Shown: one piece after another, positions 19,266 to 28,497 of the stretch
Layout of the letters: the number at the start of each line of letters is the position of its first letter
Position numbering within the stretch: the stretch's first letter is position 1
Assembly (NCBI GenBank): GCA_000169395.1
Contig: AAXZ01000001.1
Location: 921,526-985,525, forward strand
Direction: 5' to 3'
Length of the DNA stretch: 64,000 nucleotides
Origin: Rhodobacteraceae bacterium HTCC2150
GTDB lineage: Bacteria; Pseudomonadota; Alphaproteobacteria; Rhodobacterales; Rhodobacteraceae
Made by a program: the position numbers and the translations under genes
The notes under the pieces: generated by a model
The model's input: the letters and a program-made list of their open reading frames with translations, nothing else
Database searches by the model: none
What the model was told of the DNA's origin: nothing

Positions 19266-20246
19266 GTGCAGGATATGATCGCACAATTGGCAGACAATAT
19301 TTTGGCAGGTGATCGCCGCGCCTTGGCCCGTGCAATAACGTTGATTGAATCAAGTCGGGACGATCATCGCGCAGATGCCACGCGTTTGTTGGAAATTCTT
19401 GCCAAGGAAAATCGCGAGGCTATTCGCATCGGGTTGTCTGGTACGCCGGGTGTCGGAAAATCGACTTTTGTCGAAAGTTTTGGGATGATGCTGATCGAAC
19501 GCGGGCTTCGTGTTGCAGTATTGGCTGTTGATCCATCATCGGCACGTTCCGGGGGGTCAATCTTGGGGGATAAAACCCGCATGGAACGATTGTCCCGTGC
19601 GCCCGGTGCGTTCATTCGCCCATCACCAAGCCAGTTGGAACTTGGCGGTGTGGCCCGTCGCACAAGAGACGCCAGCGCCCTGTGTGAGGCCGCAGGATAC
19701 GATGTCGTGATCATCGAAACTGTGGGCGTTGGGCAATCTGAAACCATTGTTGCCCAAATGAGCGATCTTTTCTTGTTGTTGCTTGCGCCTGCTGGCGGCG
19801 ATGAGTTGCAAGGCGTGAAACGTGGCATCATGGAAATGGCGGATTTGATTGTGGTGAACAAAGCTGACGGTGATTTGGCCGCAACGGCACGACGCACAAT
19901 GGCGGATTATTCGGGCGCACTGGGATTGATGCGCAAACGTGACAATGATCCAGAAGGCTTCCCCAAATGTATGGCGATATCGGCATTGCATGAGAACGGT
20001 CTAACAGAGGTGTGGGATGAAATGACGACCTTGCTAGATTGGCGGCGTGAACACGGTCATTGGGCCAAGCACCGCGCAGAACAGAGGTCTCATTGGTTCA
20101 CACAAGAGGTGCGATTGGGCTTGCTGGCCGCCCTGACAGAGAATCAACAGATTCGCGACAAAATGCAGAAATTTTCGGCTGAAACCGCCAAAGGGGATAT
20201 TTCACCAACAAAAGCGGCCCAAGAAATGTTGAAATTACTATCTTGA
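19266..20246 (+). CDS. meaB: MeaB/ArgK-family GTPase (methylmalonyl-CoA mutase chaperone), GTG start
   Basis: A 327-residue G3E-type GTPase. Visible motifs are the P-loop GTPGVGKSTFVES, the DKTRMERLSR switch region, the ETVGVGQSE block with the Walker-type acidic residue, and the base-recognition NKADGD. MeaB guards and reloads the B12 cofactor of methylmalonyl-CoA mutase. I chose GTG at 19266 because AAGGA lies seven bases before it and the resulting length matches the family; the open frame extends to 19110 into the divergent hrpB gene. The mutase is not in the window. Confidence 0.9.
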   Translation: MQDMIAQLADNILAGDRRALARAITLIESSRDDHRADATRLLEILAKENREAIRIGLSGTPGVGKSTFVESFGMMLIERGLRVAVLAVDPSSARSGGSILGDKTRMERLSRAPGAFIRPSPSQLELGGVARRTRDASALCEAAGYDVVIIETVGVGQSETIVAQMSDLFLLLLAPAGGDELQGVKRGIMEMADLIVVNKADGDLAATARRTMADYSGALGLMRKRDNDPEGFPKCMAISALHENGLTEVWDEMTTLLDWRREHGHWAKHRAEQRSHWFTQEVRLGLLAALTENQQIRDKMQKFSAETAKGDISPTKAAQEMLKLLS

Positions 20247-20370
20247 AGGCGACTGTGCGCTTGACCACAGGTACCAGCGGGCCTATAGACCCCAGACAGA
20301 ATTCTGGGCGCGGTTAATAGCGGCGCCCTTCGTCATTGAAAGATGACCTAGATTTAAAAGGATGGATGCC

Positions 20371-20661
20371 ATGTCTCGCGTTTGCGAACTTACCGGTAAG
20401 GGCCCAATGTCTGGCAACAATGTCAGCCACGCCAAAAACAGAACCCGTCGTCGGTTTCTGCCAAATTTGAATGCGATCACTTTGCAATCTGATGCGACTG
20501 GTCAAAGCTACCAGTTGCGGATTTCAGCAGCAGCCTTGCGCACAGTTGACCACCGCGGTGGATTAGATGCGTTCATGGCAAAAGCCAAAGACACTGAGCT
20601 GTCTACAAAGGCGCTTAAGATCAAAAAAGATATTGCTAAAGCCAGCGCAGCTGCTGCTTAA
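20371..20661 (+). CDS. rpmB: 50S ribosomal protein bL28
   Basis: A 96-residue L28 protein. The start [20 protein letters not shown] is the usual L28 N-terminus, with AAGGATGG eight bases upstream; an ATG nine bases earlier is less likely. Basic middle ([12 protein letters not shown]) and the Ala-rich tail are typical of alphaproteobacteria. It is a single gene with its own terminator. A CCCAGA-N6-TCTGGG hairpin lies in the leader at about 20289-20306 and may be the end of the meaB transcript. Confidence 0.96.
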   Translation: MSRVCELTGKGPMSGNNVSHAKNRTRRRFLPNLNAITLQSDATGQSYQLRISAAALRTVDHRGGLDAFMAKAKDTELSTKALKIKKDIAKASAAAA

Positions 20662-20688
20662 GTAATTCTTTCTATCAAAGTTTAAATT

Positions 20689-20726
20689 ACGGCCCTGAAC
20701 CTTTTGGTTTGGGGCCGTGACTTTTT
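20689..20726 (+). terminator. Rho-independent terminator after rpmB
   Basis: A 13-base stem (ACGGCCCTGAACC with GGTTTGGGGCCGT, including G-U pairs) encloses a TTTT loop and is followed by GACTTTTT. Confidence 0.85.
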
Positions 20727-20796
20727 CGCGCAATGCACTTTGCGCAAACGGTCCCTATATGTGATTTGTAAGAGATAAGAAAATCGCGAGGATACC

Positions 20797-21249
20797 ATGT
20801 TGGTAAGTGCAAAAATCTACAAAAACCTTTCAATGATCATCGGGGCAGTTGGCCTGTCGGTGGGTTCGGCCATGGCTGATGGCATTGTTGTTACCGATGT
20901 TTATGCGATCGCATCGTCGCCAATGGCGAAAGCTGGTGCAACTTTTGTGAGTTTGAAAAACGAAGGCGAAACTGATGATCGTTTGCTTTCTGCCACATCA
21001 GACGTTGCAAAGCGCGTTGAGGTGCACACGCATCTAATGGAAGATGGCGTTATGATGATGCGCGAGGCCGAAGAAGGCTTCCCAATCCCAGCAGGTGGCG
21101 AACTACTGATGAAGCGCGGCGGAAAACACGTAATGTTAATGGGGCTAAATACATCCCTAACACAATCTGTGGAATTCACGCTGACATTAAAATTCGAACA
21201 CGCCGAACCGATGACCATCACTGTTCCAGTCGATCTTGAGCGAAAATAG
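20797..21249 (+). CDS. Periplasmic copper chaperone PCu(A)C
   Basis: A 150-residue secreted protein with a signal peptide ending near SAMADGIVV. The copper-binding pattern H-M-X-M-H-X-M of the PCu(A)C family is visible: VHTHLMEDGVMMMR around residue 70, then GGKHVMLMGL near 107-116. The protein carries Cu(I) in the periplasm, mainly to the CuA or CuB site of cytochrome oxidase. GAGGAT precedes the ATG. It stands alone between two terminators, with no sco or cox gene adjacent. Confidence 0.92.
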   Translation: MLVSAKIYKNLSMIIGAVGLSVGSAMADGIVVTDVYAIASSPMAKAGATFVSLKNEGETDDRLLSATSDVAKRVEVHTHLMEDGVMMMREAEEGFPIPAGGELLMKRGGKHVMLMGLNTSLTQSVEFTLTLKFEHAEPMTITVPVDLERK

Positions 21250-21252
21250 AAA

Positions 21253-21304
21253 AAGATTGCGCCCAGTTTATGCATATGCATCGCTAAATTGGGCGCAATT
21301 TTTG
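21253..21304. terminator. Bidirectional terminator between the PCu(A)C gene and the small secreted protein
   Basis: AAAGATTGCGCCCA at 21253 pairs with TGGGCGCAATTTTT ending at 21302. The loop holds the palindrome ATGCATATGCAT. A-tracts and T-tracts on either side let it serve both convergent genes. Confidence 0.8.
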
Positions 21305-21316
21305 GGTATTAGCTGT

Positions 21317-21613
21317 CTAGTTACATTGTTCCGCAGCGACGTTGCCAAATTTTTTCCAAGCGTCCCACATTTTGTTATCTGCAGAGCGGCTGGATTGTCT
21401 TGTATCCTGCGCTTTTTGCGGGTCTTTGAAAAACGTAGCACCCTTACGTTGTTGGCTGTTGCTTAATGTTCGATTTGCCACGCTTTGGATGCAACTGCAT
21501 TGACTAAGGGTTCCACGGCCTGCCTTTAGGCAGTCCTTTTTTATTGCTTTCGCAGATGAAAGTTGCGGTGTCAGAACAAGCGTTGCAAGCAACGCGATTT
21601 GCATTATTTTCAT
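21317..21613 (-). CDS. Small secreted Cys-containing protein, Rhodobacteraceae-type hypothetical
   Basis: A 98-residue protein with an N-terminal signal peptide (MKIMQIALLATLVLTPQLSS) and a mature part with Cys in DCLKAG, SQCSCIQSVA and EQC. The pattern 'C.C.Q..A...L....Q...A.FF.DP..AQ..RQS' is one I recall from many Rhodobacteraceae hypothetical proteins. GAGG lies six bases before the ATG at 21613. It converges on the PCu(A)C gene across a shared terminator. It probably acts in the periplasm, with disulfides. No function is known to me. Confidence 0.7.
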   Translation of the reverse strand: MKIMQIALLATLVLTPQLSSAKAIKKDCLKAGRGTLSQCSCIQSVANRTLSNSQQRKGATFFKDPQKAQDTRQSSRSADNKMWDAWKKFGNVAAEQCN

Positions 21614-21937
21614 AATTAGCCTCGTAATTTCGTGCCCTTTTTGGAGTGGGCTTGCGAGCAGACATACCAGAATTCAGCGAGATGGGCAATTTTGGTTCCT
21701 ATATTACCGAAGTAAGGCTAAGAATTGCCGATAGAATGATTTCTTCACTAAAAATCCGCCTTTCGCTCGTTCTATTTTCACAACGAATGCTGCACTTGAA
21801 GATGGGCGTCAAATCCCTTATTGCACAGGGAAATAATCACTTGCTAAGTCGCCAAATTTGCCACGCAATTTTCCCGATCCACAACAGCCAAAGAAAACGA
21901 CCTTGACCCATATCCCAAAGGTCAGCATATCCCCATC
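21614..21937. other. Intergenic region with no supported gene
   Basis: This 324-base gap separates the small secreted protein (minus) from lepA (plus) and must hold both promoters. An 86-codon plus-strand frame at 21646-21906 has no ribosome site and no recognisable sequence, so I do not call it. No strong hairpin or operator was seen. Confidence 0.5.
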
Positions 21938-23737
21938 ATGACAAAACTTTCTAATATCCGTAATTTTTCCATCGTGGCCCACATTGACCACGGCAAATCC
22001 ACCCTAGCTGACCGGTTGATCCAATCAACGGGTACGGTCGCTGACCGTGATATGGAAGCACAGCTTTTGGATACAATGGATATCGAAAAAGAGCGCGGTA
22101 TCACCATCAAGGCCAACTCGGTTCGTATTGAATACAAGGCCAAGGACGGCGAGACATATATCCTGAACCTGATTGACACCCCTGGTCACGTGGATTTTGC
22201 CTATGAGGTTTCCCGTTCGATGCGTGCGGTTGAGGGCTCGCTTTTGGTGGTGGATGCATCGCAAGGCGTTGAGGCCCAGACTTTGGCTAACGTGTATCAC
22301 GCGCTGGATGCGGATCACGAAATTGTACCAGTTCTGAACAAGATCGATTTACCAGCCGCCGAACCGGAACAGGTTTGCGAACAGATCGAAGACGTGATTG
22401 GCATTGATGCCTCTGATGCCGTGCATATTTCTGCAAAAACCGGCATTGGCATTCCTGATGTTCTTGAGGCGATCGTGACACGTCTTCCGGCACCAGAAGG
22501 CGAGCGTGACGCGCCCCTAAAAGCAATGTTGGTGGACAGTTGGTATGACAGCTATCTTGGTGTTGTGGTTCTTGTGCGTATCATCGACGGCGTGTTGAAA
22601 AAGGGCGACAAGATCAAAATGATCAACACAGGCGCACTTTACCCTGTAGATCGCATCGGTGTTTTCCGTCCTGGCATGGAAGTGATTGATGAACTTGGTC
22701 CGGGTGAAATGGGTTTTCTGACCGCCTCGATCAAACAAGTTCGCGACACCCGTGTTGGTGATACGATTACCCACGAAAAGAAGGGCTGCACCGAGGCATT
22801 GCCCGGCTTTAAACCCTCACAGCCTGTGGTTTTCTGTGGTCTCTTCCCCGTGGACAGTGCCGAATTCGAAGACCTGCGTAATGCGATTGAAAAGCTGTCT
22901 TTGAATGATGCATCTTTCAGTTCTGAAATGGAAACATCGGCGGCGCTTGGCTTTGGTTTTCGCTGCGGTTTCTTGGGCTTGTTGCACCTAGAGGTGATCC
23001 GCGACCGACTGGAACGCGAATATAATATCGACCTGATCACCACTGCGCCCAGCGTTATTTACAACATCCACATGCGTGATGGGTCGATGGTTGAATTGCA
23101 CAACCCTGCCGACATGCCCGACCTAACCCATGTCGACCACTTGGAAGAGCCGCGTATTAAAGCCACGATTTTGGTGCCAGATGAATATCTGGGCGACGTG
23201 TTGAAATTGTGCCAAGACCGCCGCGGCATTCAAGAGGATCTGACCTATGCCGGATCGCGCGCCATGGTGGTTTATGACCTGCCGTTGAACGAAGTGGTGT
23301 TTGATTTTTACGATCGCTTAAAGTCGGTGACTAAAGGCTATGCTTCATTTGATTATGTGATGACAGGGTACCGCGAGGACCGTTTGGTCAAGATGCAAAT
23401 CATGGTGAATGACGAACCCGTGGATGCGTTGTCAACGATGGTGCATACTGATCGCGCCGAGGCGCGTGGCCGTGCCATGGTGGAAAAACTAAAAGACCTG
23501 ATCCCACGTCACATGTTCAAAATCCCAATCCAAGCCGCCATCGGTGGTCGGATCATCGCCCGTGAAACCCTGTCTGCCATGCGCAAAGACGTGACGGCCA
23601 AATGTTATGGTGGTGACGCCACGCGTAAGAAGAAGCTGTTGGAAAAACAGAAAAAGGGTAAGAAAAAAATGCGCCAATTCGGGAAAGTAGACATCCCGCA
23701 GGAAGCGTTTATTTCTGCGTTGAAGATGGATGGTTAG
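21938..23737 (+). CDS. lepA: Elongation factor 4 (LepA)
   Basis: A complete 599-residue LepA. GTPase motifs are [14 protein letters not shown] (G1), the ERGITI switch, DTPGHVDF (G3) and NKIDLP (G4). EF-G-like domains III and V follow, and the LepA-specific basic C-terminus ends in [21 protein letters not shown]. LepA is a ribosome-associated GTPase that back-translocates or helps assemble ribosomes. The gene is typical in length and has no obvious ribosome site. Its stop TAG at 23735 overlaps the possible ATG of the interrupted GHKL gene. Confidence 0.97.
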   Translation: MTKLSNIRNFSIVAHIDHGKSTLADRLIQSTGTVADRDMEAQLLDTMDIEKERGITIKANSVRIEYKAKDGETYILNLIDTPGHVDFAYEVSRSMRAVEGSLLVVDASQGVEAQTLANVYHALDADHEIVPVLNKIDLPAAEPEQVCEQIEDVIGIDASDAVHISAKTGIGIPDVLEAIVTRLPAPEGERDAPLKAMLVDSWYDSYLGVVVLVRIIDGVLKKGDKIKMINTGALYPVDRIGVFRPGMEVIDELGPGEMGFLTASIKQVRDTRVGDTITHEKKGCTEALPGFKPSQPVVFCGLFPVDSAEFEDLRNAIEKLSLNDASFSSEMETSAALGFGFRCGFLGLLHLEVIRDRLEREYNIDLITTAPSVIYNIHMRDGSMVELHNPADMPDLTHVDHLEEPRIKATILVPDEYLGDVLKLCQDRRGIQEDLTYAGSRAMVVYDLPLNEVVFDFYDRLKSVTKGYASFDYVMTGYREDRLVKMQIMVNDEPVDALSTMVHTDRAEARGRAMVEKLKDLIPRHMFKIPIQAAIGGRIIARETLSAMRKDVTAKCYGGDATRKKKLLEKQKKGKKKMRQFGKVDIPQEAFISALKMDG

Positions 23738-23873
23738 CGAACCCGATCTTTTATTTCCTAGTGGCGGAAACTTGCGCAAGTTAGTGAGTTTTTCTAAATA
23801 ACTCGCTGAGTTTCCCGAGCAAGAGAAGCTTCTCCTTGATGCAAGTCACGTCACGTTTCTTAGACCTACATGT
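23730..23873 (+). other. Upstream coding extension of the GHKL gene, broken by an in-frame TAA at 23799
   Basis: The same frame as the next gene can be read back to an ATG at 23730 that overlaps the lepA stop. It encodes 23 residues ending LRKLVSFSK, then TAA, then 24 residues (including LLLDASHVTFLRPTC) running into the called CDS. Together they read like one continuous N-terminal domain. The stretch from 23802 to 23873 has no ATG, GTG or TTG, so it could only be translated by read-through. Confidence 0.5.
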
Positions 23874-24749
23874 ATGATATTATTGGCGAAAGTTTGCAGA
23901 GCTAGAAACCGGTTTTATAAGAATGAAACTTTGACCTATCGGGGCCTCAACAACCTCGAATATGCAAATAATTTGGGATTTTCTGAAGCTCTAAACATAG
24001 AGAAAAATCCTTACCCACAAGGTGCATTTGGTGGGAATAGTTATATTCCGCTAAGTATAATGAAGCTTCAAGAATTAGAAGACGAGGCATTGGACATCGA
24101 GGGACAACTTGGTGACGCTATTGAACGACGTTGTGAAGACTTATCAAAAATTGTTTCACAAGACTGTTCTGAAGAATTAAGAATGACATTGGCCCGTTCA
24201 TTTTGCGAAATTTTCCGAAATTGCTTTGAACACGGAAAGTCAGAAAGTGCTGTTTTCTGTGCTCAATATTGGCCGAAGCTGGATACGGTTGAAATTTGTA
24301 TAGCCGATAGGGGAATAGGTGTTTTCGAGTCTTTGTGTGAAAGTAAGCATACAAATCCCAATAACGATGATGAGGCACTTGCGTATTCGTTGATGCCAGG
24401 AATTTCGTCAAAAGCATGGCGGTACAAGAAAAAAAAGGCAGTTCAAAAAACTGTATGGGATAATTCTGGTTATGGTTTGTTTCTTGCGCATCAATTATTC
24501 GGTAAACTTGGACATTTTTTCATAGCAAGTGGTAATTCTGCATTGTATCTCGACGCGGATCGCTACCAGAAAATGGATTGTTCGATTGAAGGTACTATAG
24601 TTTCAATGCGTATGAAGCTATCAGACGAAAAGAGTATTATAGACGCTTTGAAAACTACTCAAAATCTGGCTGTAGAAGTTAAGGAAACACTTGGTGTCAA
24701 AAGCTTGAAAATTGCGAGCGTAGAAGCTTTTATTAAGTCTGGTCGATAA
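23874..24749 (+). CDS. GHKL-ATPase-like protein, probably 5'-truncated by a nonsense codon
   Basis: A 291-residue protein with the ATP-binding motifs of the histidine-kinase/GHKL fold: N-box FCEIFRNCFEHGKS near 108-121, G1 box CIADRGIGVFESL near 143-155, and G2 box NSGYGLFLAHQL near 205-216. There is no histidine-phosphotransfer helix, sensor or membrane part, so it resembles stand-alone ATPase/anti-sigma-like proteins whose N-terminus is STAS-like. The upstream part of that domain lies behind an in-frame TAA (23799), so this start may be reinitiation or the gene may be dead. The coding is more AT-rich than lepA, which suggests transfer. Partner and role are unknown. Confidence 0.6.
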   Translation: MILLAKVCRARNRFYKNETLTYRGLNNLEYANNLGFSEALNIEKNPYPQGAFGGNSYIPLSIMKLQELEDEALDIEGQLGDAIERRCEDLSKIVSQDCSEELRMTLARSFCEIFRNCFEHGKSESAVFCAQYWPKLDTVEICIADRGIGVFESLCESKHTNPNNDDEALAYSLMPGISSKAWRYKKKKAVQKTVWDNSGYGLFLAHQLFGKLGHFFIASGNSALYLDADRYQKMDCSIEGTIVSMRMKLSDEKSIIDALKTTQNLAVEVKETLGVKSLKIASVEAFIKSGR

Positions 24750-24882
24750 TAAATGTTATTAAGAAATTTCTATCCGCAAAGTGATTAGGAGTAACAGAAA
24801 ACGAATTTCTTTTTGATGGGAACGTGCTTTGCATTGCTCGGGGCATTGGTTCGCCTGCTAACTAATAGCCTAGACTGCTGAG

Positions 24883-25017
24883 CTACCCTGCAAGCTTCTT
24901 GATAGAATTACCAGCAGCACTTAAATCTGACCCTACACCGCGGACTGTGGCGCACGCGGATAGGCCCAAGAAGGTGGTGAGCAACAAAAGCGGTAGTAGG
25001 TGTTTGCGTTTGGGCAT
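24883..25017 (-). CDS. Entericidin A/B-like small lipoprotein
   Basis: A 44-residue lipoprotein. The ATG at 25017 follows a perfect GGAGG site and opens MPKRKHLLPLLLLTTF, then the lipobox LSAC. The mature 25 residues, ATVRGVGSDLSAAGNSIKK, match the entericidin pattern 'TvrGvG.D...aG..I'. In E. coli, entericidin forms an antidote/toxin pair implicated in lysis; most alphaproteobacterial copies are single and unstudied. No partner copy is adjacent here. Confidence 0.82.
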   Translation of the reverse strand: MPKRKHLLPLLLLTTFLGLSACATVRGVGSDLSAAGNSIKKLAG

Positions 25018-25168
25018 CTTGGCCTCCGTCAGAATGATTTCCCTTAGCCTAGGGCCCTGTAATCCCAATCTCAAGCCTGCAAATCACAACGTGCCAACCT
25101 TTGCCGATGCTTGGCTTGTGCAATTGAATTTTGCCTCCTAAAACCAACGAAAATCAAAAGGACACTCA

Positions 25169-25693
25169 ATGCCGACATGCCCCCTTTGCGCGACCGATGC
25201 GAAAGTTAGTGATTATCCTGTAACGGGTGGCCCTGATGGGGCGAGCATTGCGATTTGCCGGCCTTGTATGAAACAGATCAATGGCGAGCTTCAGCCAAAC
25301 TTTTGGCGCTGTCTTGGCACGGCCATGTGGGAAGAAGACCCTGCGGTGAAAGTTGTGGCATATCGCTTGCTTAACCGACTGCACGCCGAAGATTGGGCGC
25401 GTGATATGCTGGATATTTTCTATGCCGATGATGAAACAATGGCATGGGCCAAGGCCGAAGCCATTGAGCAATCGCTTGAAATAACCCACCGCGACAGTAA
25501 TGGCGTTGTCCTTGAAAGTGGTGACACGGTTGTTTTGATCAAGGACCTGAATGTTAAGGGTGGCGGATTTACCGCAAAACGAGGCACTGCGGTGCGAGGT
25601 ATCTCTTTGGTAGCCGACAATGCCGCCCATATCGAGGGCCGTGTTGAGGGACAGCGGATTGTAATTTTGACCGAGTTTGTCAAAAAACGCTAA
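25169..25693 (+). CDS. PhnA-domain protein (YjdM-like) with N-terminal zinc ribbon
   Basis: A 174-residue protein. The N-terminus has CPLCATD and ICRPCMKQI, a CxxC...CxxC zinc ribbon. The C-terminal 75 residues are the PhnA domain, with DSNGVVLESGDTVVLIKDL and IEGRVEGQRIVILTEFVKK. The family was once tied to phosphonate use, but no phosphonate gene is near and the function of YjdM proteins is not settled. The middle section is longer than in E. coli YjdM, which I know as about 110 residues. Confidence 0.82.
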   Translation: MPTCPLCATDAKVSDYPVTGGPDGASIAICRPCMKQINGELQPNFWRCLGTAMWEEDPAVKVVAYRLLNRLHAEDWARDMLDIFYADDETMAWAKAEAIEQSLEITHRDSNGVVLESGDTVVLIKDLNVKGGGFTAKRGTAVRGISLVADNAAHIEGRVEGQRIVILTEFVKKR

Positions 25694-25798
25694 GGCCCAA
25701 TATTTGTCGGAAATGTCGCTGCGTTTGGCGTAATTTGTCTTGCAATGGGGGTATCGTTCGGGTTTCCCTTGGCGCATAAATTGCGCAAGGAAACGAAC

Positions 25799-26713
25799 AT
25801 GCCACTAGCTATGAACCGCGAAGTGTTTATCACCGCCGCCATCACAGGATCAGGTTCCACACAAGACCGCAGCCCACATGTGCCGCGTTCCCCCAAGGAA
25901 ATTGCCGACAGCGCGATTGCAGCGGCCAAGGCGGGTGCGGCTGTGGTGCATTGCCACGTTCGCGACCCTGAAACGGGCGCACCTAGCCGCAAGTTAGAAT
26001 ATTATCGCGAGGTTACAGATCGCATTCGTTCAGCAGACATTGATATGGTGTTGAACCTGACCGCTGGTATGGGTGGCGATATGGTTTTTGGGTCAGGTGA
26101 AACACCTTTGCCAACAATTGCTGGCACCGACATGGTTGGCCCAAGTGAACGCGTGGCGCATGTTGCGGAATGTTTGCCCGAAATATGTACGCTTGATTGT
26201 GGTACGATGAATTTTGCCGAAGCCGATTATGTGATGACGAACACACCCGGCATGTTGACGGCTATGGGTAAAATGATGACGGCCCTTGGCGTGAAACCTG
26301 AAATCGAGGCTTTTGATACTGGCCACCTTTGGTATGCAAAACAATTGGTTAAAGACGGTGTTCTTGACAGCCCGGCATTGGTGCAACTGTGCATGGGCGT
26401 GCCGTGGGGGGCGCCGGATGACCTGAACACATTCATGGCGATGGTGAACAACGTGCCAGATGATTGGACCTTCTCAGCATTCGGGTTGGGTCGCAATCAA
26501 ATGCCACTTGCCGCAGCATCTGTATTAGCCGGCGGTAACGTACGTGTCGGACTTGAGGATAATTTGATGTTGGATAGAGGCGTTTTGGCAACCAATGAAT
26601 CCCTTGTTGAGCGTGCTGTAAACATTGTTGAAAACCTTGGTGCCAAGATTATTGGACCAGAAGATGTACGTAAAAAATTGGGCCTAACTAAACAGGCACC
26701 CGTTTCCAAATGA
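25799..26713 (+). CDS. BKACE family beta-keto acid cleavage enzyme, likely 3-dehydrocarnitine:acetyl-CoA trimethylamine transferase
   Basis: A 304-residue DUF849/BKACE protein. The metal-binding HCHVRDPETG block near residue 49 and the GLEDNLML block near 250 are typical of the family, which condenses a beta-keto acid with acetyl-CoA and cleaves it. The start at 25799 follows AAGGA by seven bases. The gene lies just before a carnitine dehydrogenase-thioesterase fusion; in known BKACE pathways this grouping marks conversion of 3-dehydrocarnitine plus acetyl-CoA to betainyl-CoA plus acetoacetate. The substrate is therefore inferred from neighbours. Confidence 0.85.
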   Translation: MPLAMNREVFITAAITGSGSTQDRSPHVPRSPKEIADSAIAAAKAGAAVVHCHVRDPETGAPSRKLEYYREVTDRIRSADIDMVLNLTAGMGGDMVFGSGETPLPTIAGTDMVGPSERVAHVAECLPEICTLDCGTMNFAEADYVMTNTPGMLTAMGKMMTALGVKPEIEAFDTGHLWYAKQLVKDGVLDSPALVQLCMGVPWGAPDDLNTFMAMVNNVPDDWTFSAFGLGRNQMPLAAASVLAGGNVRVGLEDNLMLDRGVLATNESLVERAVNIVENLGAKIIGPEDVRKKLGLTKQAPVSK

Positions 26714-27024
26714 ACCGGTTCGCCGCCATTTTTCTGTTTGTTGTTACCGCTTGCGTGGCTGAGGCTGACGATGGAGTCGTCAACAATGAGGCCGAGGAAT
26801 GGGCATGCGTTGAAAAAGGCGGACGCTATGAAATCGGTGGCATACTTGGGCGCAATAACTGTGTTCTGCCGACTGCGGATGCGGGAAAAATGTGCACGCA
26901 AAACAGCGACTGCGACAGCTTTTGTTTGGCTGAAACCCAAACATGTGCGCCAGAAACACCAATGTTTGGGTGTTTTGACGTGTTGGTTGAATCCAGTCAA
27001 AAAGCAACGCTCTGCGTTGATTGA
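26710..27024 (+). CDS. Small secreted Cys-rich protein in the carnitine cluster
   Basis: A 104-residue protein whose ATG overlaps the BKACE stop (ATGA). It begins with a hydrophobic signal (MNRFAAIFLFVVTAC) that fits a lipobox (VTAC), so it may be a lipoprotein. The mature part has about eight Cys, with the knot-like string KMCTQNSDCDSFCLAETQTC followed by FGCFDVLVES. I recognise no named domain. Being placed inside a cytoplasmic catabolic operon suggests a periplasmic helper, for example in uptake, but nothing in the sequence shows that. Confidence 0.7.
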   Translation: MNRFAAIFLFVVTACVAEADDGVVNNEAEEWACVEKGGRYEIGGILGRNNCVLPTADAGKMCTQNSDCDSFCLAETQTCAPETPMFGCFDVLVESSQKATLCVD

Positions 27025-27048
27025 AGATAACAAAGATTAGGAATGAGA

Positions 27049-28497
27049 ATGACAAAAACAGCGGCAATCATTGGTGGTGGTGTAATTGGCGGTGGCTGGG
27101 CTGCGCGGTTCTTGTTGATGGGGTGGGATGTCCGCGTATTTGATCCTGATCCCGAAGCCGAGCGGAAAATCGGCGAAGTTTTGGAAAATGCCCGCCGATC
27201 ATTGCCAGGTCTTGCCGAAGTTGCCATGCCAAATGAAGGCGCGCTTAGTTTTCACGACACGATTGCAGATGCTGTAATCGATGCGATTTGGATTCAAGAA
27301 TCCGTTCCAGAACGACTGGACATCAAACAAAAGACATTCGCCGAAATTCAGGCAGCTTGTCATCCAGGCGCGGTTATCGGGTCATCAACAAGCGGGTTTA
27401 AACCCAGTGAATTACAGACAGGCACCGCGCGTCCAAATCAAATCATGGTCGCCCATCCGTTTAACCCTGTTTACCTATTGCCGTTGATTGAGTTGGTGAC
27501 CACTGATGCCAACAATGCCGAACTTATTGAAACGGCCAAAGGGCTTTTGACCGGCATTGGGTGTTATCCTTTGCATGTCAAAAAAGAGATCGACGCACAT
27601 ATCGCGGACAGGTTCCTTGAGGCTGTTTGGCGCGAGGCCCTTTGGTTAATCAAAGATGGCATCGCCACAACCGAAGAGATCGACAACGCAATTCGTTACG
27701 GATTTGGTATTCGCTGGGCACAAATGGGATTGTTCGAAACGTACCGCGTGGCCGGCGGCGAGGCTGGAATGAAGCATTTCATTGCCCAATTTGGTCCTTG
27801 CCTTCAGTGGCCTTGGACCAAGCTGATGGATGTTCCAGAGCTGACAGATGATCTGGTTGATGCGATTGCGGATCAGTCTGATGCGCAATCTGGTATGCAT
27901 TCTATCCGTGAACTGGAACGCATTCGCGACAACAATTTGGTGTCCATGATGCGCGCTTTAAAGGCGCAAGATTGGGGTGCAGGTGCGCTGTTAAAGGCAC
28001 AAGATGCACGTTTGGCGGATCCCGTCGTCCTTAGCGATCAGGCAGTACGTACAGTTGCCAGAGCTGTGCCACTCGATTGGACCGATTACAACGGTCACAT
28101 GAACGAGGCGCGATACCTGCAAGCCTTTGGTGATGCCACGGATAAATTCATGGAGTTGGTAGGTTGTGATGCCGCCTATATTGCGGCTGGGAATAGCTTC
28201 TTTACCGCCGAAACCCATATCCGTCACATTGACGAAGTCCATGCTGGTCACAAAATCCATATCGATACGCTGTGTGTGATGGGCGAGGGGAAAAAGATGC
28301 ATTTGTTTCACCAGATGTTTGAGGGCGACCGTTTGCTTGCAACCGGTGAACACATGCAAATCCATGTTAGCCTAGAAACGCGCCGCGCATGTGATCCACT
28401 GCCAGCGGTGGCGGCCGTGATCCAAAAAGTTGCAGCTGCGCACGCACTTCTCCCAAAACCAGCCGGTATTGGCAAAGCTGTTGGTGTAAAGGGTTGA
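27049..28497 (+). CDS. lcdH: L-carnitine dehydrogenase fused to betainyl-CoA thioesterase
   Basis: A 482-residue fusion. The first ~320 residues are a 3-hydroxyacyl-CoA dehydrogenase-type domain: dinucleotide fold GGGVIGGGWAARFLLMGW, SSTSGFKPSEL, and AHPFNPVYLLPLIELV. The last ~140 residues are a hotdog thioesterase with DWTDYNGHMNEARYL. Carnitine 3-dehydrogenase oxidises L-carnitine with NAD; the thioesterase frees glycine betaine from betainyl-CoA. With the BKACE gene this gives a complete carnitine to betaine route. I start at the ATG at 27049, six bases after AGGA, rather than at 27043. The end overlaps the SDR start. Confidence 0.88.
   Translation: MTKTAAIIGGGVIGGGWAARFLLMGWDVRVFDPDPEAERKIGEVLENARRSLPGLAEVAMPNEGALSFHDTIADAVIDAIWIQESVPERLDIKQKTFAEIQAACHPGAVIGSSTSGFKPSELQTGTARPNQIMVAHPFNPVYLLPLIELVTTDANNAELIETAKGLLTGIGCYPLHVKKEIDAHIADRFLEAVWREALWLIKDGIATTEEIDNAIRYGFGIRWAQMGLFETYRVAGGEAGMKHFIAQFGPCLQWPWTKLMDVPELTDDLVDAIADQSDAQSGMHSIRELERIRDNNLVSMMRALKAQDWGAGALLKAQDARLADPVVLSDQAVRTVARAVPLDWTDYNGHMNEARYLQAFGDATDKFMELVGCDAAYIAAGNSFFTAETHIRHIDEVHAGHKIHIDTLCVMGEGKKMHLFHQMFEGDRLLATGEHMQIHVSLETRRACDPLPAVAAVIQKVAAAHALLPKPAGIGKAVGVKG

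Noticed and set aside
21646..21906. 86-codon plus-strand ORF upstream of lepA
   Set aside because: No ribosome site, no recognisable sequence, and a composition unlike the neighbours; it fills the promoter region of two genes.
24820..24890. tRNA-like D-arm string (GGTAGCTCAG on the minus strand)
   Set aside because: It includes the stop codon of the entericidin-like gene, and no acceptor stem, anticodon loop or T-arm could be matched around it.
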